From: Uloborus plumipes
Lineage: Eukaryota; Arthropoda; Arachnida; Araneae; Uloboridae
Assembly: GCA_038373865.1 (NCBI GenBank)
Contig: JAXGGA010003900.1
Location: forward strand, 31,781 to 95,780
Length of the DNA stretch: 64,000 nucleotides
Reading direction: 5' to 3'
The position numbers and the translations under genes were made by a program. Positions 32,801 through 44,800 of this stretch are shown here, piece after piece. The notes under the pieces are model-generated. The model was given only the letters and a program-made list of their open reading frames with translations, was not told the DNA's origin and searched no databases. Position 1 is the stretch's first letter. Each line of letters begins with the position of its first letter.

Positions 32801-35800
32801 GGACACATAAAGGGAAAGGGGGACGGGGCGCAGTAAATGGTGGGAATGTATTTTGACCAATACTTGCTGTATATCCTGCCTAATCATCCCACTAGAAGAA
32901 GGATTATGCAAACAAAGCCCCTTGAAAGTAGCATTACAAAGCGATGCATTTACTCAAATAGCGTCTTCCTGCAATAAAACCATTATGAAATTTTAACATG
33001 TCTTCTTCAGCTTTCAATGAGGAGAGTGACGGATTATCTCCTGCTTGGTTGAAAAAATATTACTAGGGCTTTCATGGCAGTCAGTCAAGTCCCAATTTTT
33101 CACTATCTTAAGCTTATCACAATGCAACAAATTCATTCCCAACATAGGCGGCTTATCCAGGGTTACAAGGGGGGGCGACTGCCCCCTCGCTTCCAAAAAT
33201 AAAGGGCTTTGCCCCCTCACTTTTCGCGGGTAAAAAGTATTGATCGAGTGAAAAATGATTTTTTACATAGTAGATAGATTAATTTCACCAAAATAAAAGC
33301 GGAAAATTCCAAAAATAGGACTTGTTTCATGTTATTTCGTAAGACTGAATGAAAATCAACCTGCCTGTTTGATTTTTGAGGCCATATATTCCGCATTTTT
33401 TAGAAGTTAATTGATCAGCAATGATAAAATCCAATATTATAGCAGAAAAGAAAAAAAACCTTTCAAAATTGCTGCATCCTATCCCCACATTTTTTTCGAT
33501 AATCTCTCCCGTATTTTTTTTGACCCCCCACTTTTTTGGTTCACCAGCCGCCTATGATTCCCACAGAACTCTGCTCTATGTGCAGTAATAATTTTTTTTT
33601 TTAAATGTATGGTGGGTTTCTTTCGTCCATTATTTTCATATCTCCTCTGTTTCAAATCGTAAAAAGCTTAATACAGAACTTTACTATGAAAATATGTCAT
33701 AATAGTAGGATATTATATTAACTAAGGGTTTATTTATTCCTCATTTATTTATTTGATGTTAGCTTATTACCCGGCGTTGCCAGGTATTGCATTATGTTTA
33801 ACTTATTTCATACTAAAATGAAATAAGTGAGCCTTGAATTGATAATTCATTGTTAATCGTAATCTTTGTTGGAAAATACTCATATATAAATGTGTTAAAG
33901 TTTATCAATTTGTTTGCTTGAAGGCTTATCTCTATTACTCTAAAAACTAAAAATTGAAAGAAATGGCATTTTTTAGACAAAAATTTGATTTTTGAGCTTT
34001 TTGAATTTTTTAAAAATTTCATTCTATTTCCGCCTAAGTGAATTGTAGTGCACCAAAGAACCTCTGTGCTAAGTTTGATGAAAATCCGACGAAAACTGTG
34101 GATTTGTATAAGGAACAAACATACAAAAATACATCGATTTTTATTTTTATAGATTTGTTTGAAAAATCTTACGACTAAAAATTTTACTTCGGATTGGGTG
34201 GGTATCAACAATATTTTTTAATAGTTTTCCAAAAAAAGAAAAAAAAAGAACATGATTTGGAAAGCGCGAAGCTTGCAAACTTTATAATTATTTTTATTTT
34301 TCAATGTGATAATTAGTATACATTCCACATTGATGACTAATACGTAAGCCAGCGAAAAATATGCAAAAAAATATATATGTTTTAACATGGGTATTGTACA
34401 ATAAATTCCCATTTTTGAGCGAAAGGTAGGGCGAAAGCGTGCTTTCGATCTAACGCGGAGCGCGGAGGAAGGACTCAATGTGTGACGTCACTAAAGCCAG
34501 TGTGCGGCCCGGGGAGAGAAAAAGTTACTAGGATTCGCGACGGCCCCGCTAGGACCAGCCCAGTTGGGCCCAAAGCCTGTTGCTGGTCGTCACATTTGTA
34601 TTTGTATGTTTTTCTTTTTTTCAAATGTGTAGATTTGCTTCTTTAATTCTTGTCTCAATCATTTTAGTTCAGTAATTTGTCCATAATCTATCTTTTCTTT
34701 GCAATCAAACAGCATTTCCATAAAAACTTTTCCACAATACCAATAGAAATAACAAGCAATATACCATGGTGTCAGTATTGATGAAGTTATGCAAATATAA
34801 AGCATTTGTCCAAAAATTATCTTTACACCAAGCATCATACATCTGAATTGTAGCAAGCCAATTGGGCCCAGAACCAATGTATCGCAAAAGACAAGCACAG
34901 AAGAAAATAACCATCATCATTAGAGGCGTTAATCTAAAAATTAAAAACACGAACATTTCAACAACAAGAGTAAGTGGATGAAGTAAAAAAAAAAATATTA
35001 ATAAGCAAAACTATTTAAAAGTTTACTTAGAAGTTAAATAGTTAAGAGATAATTTTTTTCAAATTCTGTGAGAAAAAAAATAGTTTGCTAGTTTCTGAAA
35101 CACACACACGCATCTACATCACCTTGCACCTATTTGCTGATACTGAATGAAGATGCCCTTTCCTCTGTATGCGTAGCGGGTGCATGTAAATGTTACTTTT
35201 CAATTTTAACACATGAAAAGTATTTGTAAGGGCATTGAAATAGTTAACAGGAAGTAAAAATTGATTGCTATACCCCCCCCCCCCCCCCCAAATATTTCTG
35301 CTTTGTTGCATAAAATACTCTCAACTCTGTCTTTGCGTCTCTAAAACACTTGCACGTAACTTCCATGGAAGATTTATTCTAAACAACATTAGATTTGTAA
35401 TCATTCTTACCCCTTGGGTACTATTTAACACTTGTGCATCTACACGCTTATGCTTATTACGTATTATACTTATACGCATTATACTTATGTGTAAACACAA
35501 GCTTCTTCATCGATGATAAAGTTTAACTTTTGGTCAGAGCAAATGATTTATCGATAGCAAACACATTTTAAATAAGTTCAAATTTGTTAAGAAAAGAGTC
35601 AATATTTAGATGCATTTGTGACAGAGTAAATAAGACTGTTGTAAGAAATTAAACTAATAAACATTTAATGTACTTTTTCATTTATGTACTTTCTTTTTTT
35701 TTTTTATGCTTCCATAACTAAAATAACTTTACATATGTATATACATGTTTACAATCACTTTTTTTGTCAATCACTTTTTTAAGCCTAGAAAAGATGACAG

Positions 35801-38800
35801 TTTAACAACAACATCAAATGCAATATCTTTAAACAAACATGAACTTTTGATGAAAGATGGTAGGTTTTTTAGAAGAAAATACCTGAAATATCTGTGAAAG
35901 TAGAACCATAAAAGAGGCAATTTTCCATTTGTTTTTTCTAGGCCTTTCAATACTACATAGGCAACAAGAACTCCACTAAAAAAAAGTAATGAAAAGGTAT
36001 CATCTTGAAGCATTTAAAAATAAAACAAATTACAAAGAAATATTTTACAGACATAATTTCCTGGAATATTTCAAACTGCATTAACAATGCATAGAATATT
36101 ACTTTTTGCAGTTTTATATTTCATTGAAAATAAAATTCAATGAAAATGAGTTAAAATAGATAAAGCACAAAAAAAAGACAGACAAATGATAATGTAATTT
36201 TTATATTAAATGAATAGATATTAATTCAAATAGAAAATTTCCAAAATGTAATCCTCCCAAATAGCTGACCCACCACCCAATAATGGATAAAGCATCTGCG
36301 GCCCTCTCACTATCTGTTATTCGGAGATACTAATGTACAACAAAAATGTGCTGAATAATTTTTCCTGACACTTTTAGTTAAAGACAAGTACATTTTTTTG
36401 TTTGAGTAATTTCATTATTTCACCATTTGTAAAATCTTTTCTCAAGAAAAAAAAAAAAAAAACCAAGAAGGGTTTACTTTAAAATCGATTTACCTAATAA
36501 GATAAAATGTGTCAACAGCTAAAGTTCCATTTGCAAAAACCTGAGCAACAAAACCTTTAGGAGCTTGAATAGCTACACCAGGATTTTCTGAAATGAAGCA
36601 TAACATACATTGGTTAAAAGCTCATATTTTGGGCTGTTTTCATTAAGTAGATAGACAGCATTCTCACTGTTAAGATATTCTCTTAAACAAGGATTGAAAT
36701 AACGAGTAAAAATTAATAAACATTTAGAAAAATATTACAAATCCGAAGATTATAGTACATTAATGACCATTAGAAATTTCATTGAAACAAAATGACATTC
36801 TTAGAAGCAAAGTACATGACATGCTTTGAATCAATTACTTTTGGGTGTGCTGTGAATATAATTATTTCAATGAATTTAATTTTAATAAGGAAACTCTATA
36901 AAAGTCAATGTACTTACAATTTTGACCATGATTGAGGGTAAATATAGTTCAAATAAATAAAATTAGCTCTAAGGAAATAGTATTTTCATTTCATATTGTA
37001 GTTTGTAAAATAAATATAAAGATTTGGAACTTACTATCAGGTAGAATTTGTAAAATATATTTTAAGAAGCTGTCAATATGAATGCTTTTTAAAGTAAGAG
37101 ACTAGTTTTGAAAAGTCAATTGTACAAGTAATAAATTTGAAAATAAACATTCATTTAACATTTTGAAAAAATCAGTTTGACTTATTATAATAACTATGTT
37201 AACCTCTTCCGTCCTGATTTTTTCAACTATTTAAATTTCAAGTTTTTAAACCTTTGTTACATCTGAATAATACCTAAAAAAAAATTGTGATTGATGAAAA
37301 ATAAATGCTACAATCTTAGATTTTATAATGCATAGTTTTTTCGTTATAATTTGCTTTGAAACCAGATATAAATAAAAACTTAGAAGGTACACATATGTGT
37401 ACCTTCAACTGGGACTGAAGAGGTTAAGGCAAGTAAGTACAAACAAACTAATCTAAAAAAAATCTGGGGAAATGTTTCAAGCTAAAACAAAATTTATTAT
37501 TAGGTTTGATTTCAGCTTATAATTTATTAAGAGTTAAATCTATTAAAATAATAATCATAATAATTTGAAAGGTTTCTATCATTTTTAGATGTCAAGTTTT
37601 ATGAATATAAATAAAACAATTACACACATATGAAAGAATTCTCACAAAATAGAAATTTTTTAAGACAATTTATCATTTAAAAATATTTAATCAAAACTTA
37701 CGAAAATATACATTTTGTGTAGCAAATGAGTAAGTGTGTCCTAATATGATCAGAGCCATGCTTAAAAATTTTAAGCCATGAAGAGATCGTATATTTTCTC
37801 CTCCTCCTCCAACACTAAAGATTTTTCGAGCATTTGTTTTGAAAGAAAATGCTAAAAGACATCTCAGCAATACTCCAAGCCCTATATGGAGGGAAAACAT
37901 TGAAATTTAATTTCTGATGCACTGTCAATAAATGAAATGATTTGCAATAGACTCTGGCATTGAAGTCTTGGTTGAATTTATTTAAAATGCTGCTAAGTGA
38001 ATAATACATTCATAAAAATTTTAATTACAATCAAAGGCAGGTGCTTTTTATGCTATGCAACTAACAAAATATATATATATATATACTGACCTTTATTGTT
38101 TTTTTCACAAAGAAGTTCCGTTGATGCAGTTTTAGCAGCATTATCAATAGAAATCTTTCGCTCAATAAAGAAGTCATATACAGTAGCAACAAACGCAACT
38201 GTACAAAATATGGAGAATATGACTCTAGAGGAAAGAACATTACAAAAAAAAAAGCATCAATGATTATTTAGGTTTCATATTGGTCAGCAAATAAGGAAAT
38301 CATTCGAATAAACTGAATAGATTCCAAACAATTTTTAGAAGACAAAATTTCTCCCACAAATATTTTGACCAAAGTAGCAATGATATTTTAAGTTTCATAT
38401 TGGTCATCAAATTATGAAATCATTTGGTTAAACTGAATAAATTTTATGAGAGGGAAAAATTAAGTTATTGTTCATTAAATTTTCTAAAATTACTTTATTA
38501 TTCATCATCATATGACATTGAACTTAGAAACAGGAAATCAGCATCAAGTAACGTTAATGTTAATGAGCAACTACAGTTGACTGGTAAGTTAAAACTTTTC
38601 AAACTTTGGTATCATCATGTATGATAGTAACCAACTTTCTTAGATAACAGTAGCAACCAGATTTTGAAGCAAATAATGATATAATAATCAAAATATAGTT
38701 TAAAAAACTAAAAATACTTTTAAATATAGTTTAACCTTTAGTATAAATAATAGTATTAAATATATTTCTTTCATATTTGCAAAGAATGTGAATTTCATCT

Positions 38801-41800
38801 TTTATTCATAGTTACATACAAACAAAGCCTTCAGTATTAATAATAGTATTAAATATATTACTTTTACATTTGTAAAGAACATGAATTTTATCTATCATTC
38901 ACAGTTACATACATACAAATAAACAAACCCACATGTGAAACTAATAAAAGCATATAAAAAGGTTATTTTTCCAAGGCTTAGCAAACAAAAGTTTTGAGCA
39001 TGATAAAGCTGTGGAAGTGGAGAATAAAATTAAAGAATGCCTAACTGTCTTTTTACTATTATTATTATTTGAATTTTATTTAATTGTTTTAGCATCACAG
39101 ATAAAATAAAATTATCAAAACTTAGCAACCAGCTAAAGTATTAAAGTCTATTTTGTGAAAAGGAATTTTTCAGGCAAAAGTAATAACAATAAAATATTAT
39201 CCAATTTTAAAATTGATGCTTTGCAAGAAATATTGGCTGTAGATTATGTTAAATTAAATGAACTAGGTATTACGACATTTACCCAATTGGTGTAATTTAT
39301 CATTAACCATTACTATTTTATTACATTCGGAATTGTTACGATTGACTAGGATTAGCCTAGCTGAGCCTAGAGTTTGCTGCTGATCGTCACTCTCATATAT
39401 GTAAATTTCACTTGGGGAGGCAAAAAATGTCATTTAAGATCACAAAGTTAATGGCTAGAGAAGCTACGACAAGGAAGAGAAAATTGACACTACTATAAAG
39501 ATCTCATGATTCAGAAGCAATACAGAGGCCTCATATGAATTTAAAGTGTTCAAAAGCAACAATTTGATTCTTTAAATGAGGCAAGAAGAACTGTAAATGC
39601 AAAAAATTATGCATGATACTTTTTTCTTTTACACTTGAAAAAACTTTTGAAATGCTTTTTGTAACTTTTTTTTATAGGTTAGAGGCACTTCCTTCCATTG
39701 GTTTTCTTTTTTCTAAGAGGTAAGAGAAATTTTCTTTGCAGTTTACAGAAGAGAAATCTCTTACGAGATCCAAACCTGTCTAACATGGAAAAATTACTCA
39801 ACCTTTCAGTACTGCTTCAAACAGGTTTTAGCTGTTTGAAACAGTACTGAGGGATAATAACATTGAAAAGCTTATTTTTAACTGCAGAAGTAAAAAAGAA
39901 AATAAACCTAAATCTTACAAAAATGATATTGCCCCAGCGTCAGATGAAAGACCAGTAACATCTCCATGACATAATGAGATTTTCCCTTTCACAGTTTCAA
40001 AATGAATGGATAAACCTATTGTCAAGAAAAAACATTGAAAATTTTTACTAATTCAGATCGAATTGAAAAACAGATTTAAAAAAAAAAAAAAAAAAGCATC
40101 TTAAAGCAGTTTGTAAAATGCCTGCTCACCAGATTGTTATTGTAATCAGAAATGAATGTTATCAATTAAAAGGATAAAATTAGCTCCGAAAACTTTAATG
40201 CTAAAATTTAAATAAAATTTATAATAAGGAGATGTCCACAAATGATGCAATGTAATTTCGTCCCCCCCCCCCTTAATCGGGTAATGGATAAACCAATACT
40301 CCCACTTAATCGAATAAAATATCCTGGAACCGAATGTTTCCCCATTTCATAGACGCAATGTTAAAGGTCCCTGTTTAATCAAATAATATTTCTTGGAATC
40401 GATAGTATATGTTAAAGCGGGCCAACAGTATTTGAGGGGAAGGGGAGTTCATGAAAGTGTTAGTCTGAGATAAAAGATGAGGGAAAGGGTAACCAGAAAT
40501 GTAACATCAGTTTTACTGAAAGTTGTTTACGAAAAATAGTGTGACATTTCAGGAGGGATGGGGATAAAAGTAAAGCAGAGTTGGGAAGGTTTTTATTTTT
40601 TTCTTTGAAAAAAGGAAAAAAAAAATCTTTTCTTTTGGTCATCCTTGGGCAGTCCCGGAGTTACATGTTAAATGAACGAGACATCTCGTTAAGAAACACA
40701 AGGTGGTTGAAAGGGTTTAATACTATCTTTAATTTGGTTTAAATACTATCTTTAAGCAAAACAAAAACATTTTATTCCTAAAAGTCATAAAGGTTTTAAG
40801 AGCTCACTGTATGAATAGTTAACATTCCCATTTGTACCTAATTCCTTAAGGACTAATATTCTTATAATTAAGGACATATTTCAGAACAAATCTTGTAATT
40901 TCATTTCTCCTAAGTATAGCTTGCTATGATAAATAAATAAAGGTTAAATTTAACTCATGTATACGCAATCTGCAAAGATAAATTTTTAGATAAAAATTAT
41001 TTTGCTGTATTTGAAAATGAATTATAAGACATTACATACTTCAAAACATCAAAGTCTCAATGCATGAGAGTTAATAAAAATACTAAAGGAGAAAAACGCA
41101 TGTAATCTCAAAGATTTCACAACTATCGGCTTCTATAAAAAATTTCAATCATTAATAATAAATGTACAAGATTATTATAGATGAATTATGCGCCAAAACT
41201 GACATCAATCATTAAATTATGCTCACTTTTTGCAACAGCATTACCCAACTCCTCCTCAGTACATGTAGATGGCATACAAACTGCAATAGTTGGAGGTTTT
41301 TTGCTTTGTGTTAGAATCAGCCATGATGCTTCAGGTATAAACTGTAAAACAAATTGTTAGTAAATTATTAAAGATAATTTTATAATTTCAAATCGTTTTG
41401 CACATATATGGTATGATCTAGAAAATAACATTACAAAATTTTAACTATTTGGAAGATATTTACAAAATATTTTGTACTACAGTAATAATAATAATAGCAT
41501 AGCAATAATAACAATTTATGTACGTATATAAAAATGGATGCATGTTTATGTGTGGGTGTTTGTTCCTTATACAAATCCACAAGTTACGTCTAATCTTTAC
41601 CAAACTTAGCACACAGGTTAGTTGATGCTTTAGAATTCATATAGGGTGATTTCATCCCCCCATGGGAGCACAATCCCTATAGGGGAATTTCCTTAAAAAA
41701 CCCCAGTTTACATCAGATCTTTGACAAATTGCAGAGAGGTCCTTCAATCCTTTGTTGCGCAAGGCCTTAATTTTCTTGACATATAATGAAAAAACACTAT

Positions 41801-44800
41801 GAGTAGGTTGAATGGATCACGCAGAGAGATTTTTCAGTCAAAAAATTTTTTCCATGAATTTCTTTTACAAGGAGTGAAAGTCAAGACGTTGCCAATTTCA
41901 AAGAACTTAACCTTTCCAATGAGACATTGGCTTGTCTGTGCAAAATTGGAATATTTTATCCCTTTGGCTAATTTCTTAAATCTCTGCAAGGTGTCACATT
42001 CAAACCCTCGAGCTGAGAAAAAAAATTATGATTATGCTCAGCAAATTTCCTGCTATAGCTAAACTATAAAATTTGCTATCTTTCTTACAAAAATAGATTC
42101 AAAATAGTTCTTTCTTCTTCTTCCCTTTCAAAAAAAAATTTTTCTTTTTCTTTCAATGTAAATGACAATGAAATAGTGATGAAATAGTCTAGTTTGAAAT
42201 GTATCAGTAGGAAATATTGAAACATAATGCTGAAGACATTTTTTTACTGTCCAAACTTGGAAAAACATTTTAGTAGAAAGAAAAATTATTTTTCAATAAT
42301 CATACTTTGTTATGAATAGAGAGTTAAAAACTTCTCAAAATATTTTTTTTTAAATGTTTTAATGTGCTTGTTTTTTACCCCTTGCCTATCATACATAAAA
42401 ATATATTTTTCAACTATAAAAAACAGAACATAAGAACTACAAACCTCACTATTTGAAGAATTTGAGAAGTCTAAATTCACCAAGCAATACTGTCCTTGCA
42501 GAGAAGATTCATCCCTTCTCTTTATAAAAGAATGCACACATTGTGAATAGTATCCAATAAAGAACACACCTCCTTCCAGCATGCCAGGGATCGGAGTTCC
42601 ATTTGAATCGTACCCTGAAACGGTTTTTAGATTGTCACAAAACAACATTCAAGTAATGAAGTGAAATTAATATTCAGACTAGTAACAGAAAACTATGAAA
42701 ATTTGCTTAAACTTACTCTATTTAATTGCAGATTTCCCATTTATATTAATTTATGTAAAAAATCAATACCAGATTCAACTTATAACCTGCTTTTAGTACT
42801 TAAAAGGAGATATTAAATCCCTCAATTTTCCACCTCAAATAGGTCCAGCAAATTTTTTTTCAAAAGCAATGGAAGGAGCATTATCTTTAAACTTGAAAAT
42901 ATCTTTAAAACAAGGATGCTTACTTCCATATACTGAGCAGACTCTCTTAATAGCAAGAAAGGCTCCTCCCTTTAAAAAGGAAAAATATTAACTAAAAATT
43001 TCAATGGTGCCTTCTGTGCCACACTTTAACACCCTTGTTTTATACCTAGTTAATTTATTTAATCAGTAATCAAATACCTTTTGAAAAAAATGGAAATGAT
43101 TTTATACCTAATTTTACACATTGATAAATTCAATGCAGTTGGATAAAATTGGTATGATTTACATTGAGAATACACCCTTTAACCCCTCCCTCCCTCCCTC
43201 CTCCCTGAAAAAAATGAAAATAAAGGCCAGATGCCACTTCTATACAAAAATGTACCTTTTCAACTTTTTTGCCTTAAGAAATTGTCAATGTTGATCATAA
43301 GCAAGAATATATGGAGTCAAATTTAATTTTTTTCCACTGATATCTCTTATTTCAATTTCCACTCTACCTATTCATGTATATTATTTTTTTAAAAGGAATT
43401 TTCTGATAGAAGCAATCTATGCAAAGGCTGAAAATTGAATATCCTTACGGATTACCCCCCCCCCTTCACCCAGTGACTACTCACTCACAGAAGAAATATT
43501 CAGTTAATTCACTTGTTCAATTGCAGCTCAAGTGTTTCTAAAAAATACAACACCTAAAAATTTTCAGAATCCAACTACATTTCTTCATTCATGTTTTATA
43601 TGTTCATAAAGCAAATTCATTAACCTTTAGGAACCGGGCGGTACACATGTTGCACCATAAGTCTCGTCTATTTTGAGGACAGGGTTGAAATTTTCACTCG
43701 AAGCCTTTGGAGCCGGGGATTTTTTCAAGGTTTCATACGTTTGGTATGACAATTTATATCTTCTCTTTTCAATGGGGAATATATCTGTGGTTAAACTGTC
43801 ATACTACCTGGGTCGAAAGAAAAATTTCTATATGAATAGCCCGGATTCAAAAGGTTAAAATTCACTGATCAACAGGGACGCCGCGAGCTTGAATTTTTGG
43901 GAGGAAGAAATTCTGAATTTGGCGAATGGAACTCCAAATTTTGCTAAATAATAAAATAGATACGGTTATGACACATACCTAAATACATCTAATGACAAGG
44001 GATATTCCGCCATTTAAAAATTTCAATTATGTCCTGAATTTGCCAAATTGAAGGGCAAAATTTCCCAAATAAACAAATTTTTGGAAGGTCACAGTAACCT
44101 CTCATTGGGGTACTCCTGCTGATTAGTTACACAGGCTACAATCAAGGAATGACAGTGAATTTGCAACAGGCATCATGTTCAGGTAAATTTACAGACCAAA
44201 CATTTGCCCTGTGATTACTGAGCCAGATGATAATAACTGGTTTTAAAAACACAATCCATATACATACAAATAAAATAAACGCACAACCTTACAACAACAG
44301 AAAAAAAAGCAAATATTTCTATACATTTGAATAACTTGTTTAGTTCCTACAACTAGGGGTGCACAACCTTTTTCAGTGAAGGGCCACATTCGTAACAGGA
44401 GCTCCATTGGAGGGCAGCATGCAAGCCCATTATTTGGAGGGCTCGTGAAGGGTAATTGCCCCCCCCCCCTCTCGCATGCTTTGAGAAATTGTCATGTTTT
44501 TTGTTTTTGTTTTTTCATTTTGAATAAGTTTTGTCATGTAATTTGCATTGAGCATATATCCTTTGCCCCCTGGAAAATTTTGAAAAATGATGGGCCTGGC
44601 ATCAGCATGCACCAGTACTTTCCCTCAACTATTAGAAACTTGATTTGCACATATAAGAGGTCAGCAAGGCAACTAACTCCATCTCTTTCAAGAGCTTCAT
44701 TAACAATAGCTCCAACCTTTTATCTTTTTTTTTTTTTTTTTTTTTTTTTGCGTCTTTTTGATCGAAAAACATCCGTTCGCCACGGGGCCAGTGCAAAAAT

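Noticed and set aside
42943..42983. Additional nrf-6 exon between exons 1 and 2
   Set aside because: Exon 1 and exon 2 already join in phase to give the family sequence ALK-W-YDSNG. The extra block would break it.
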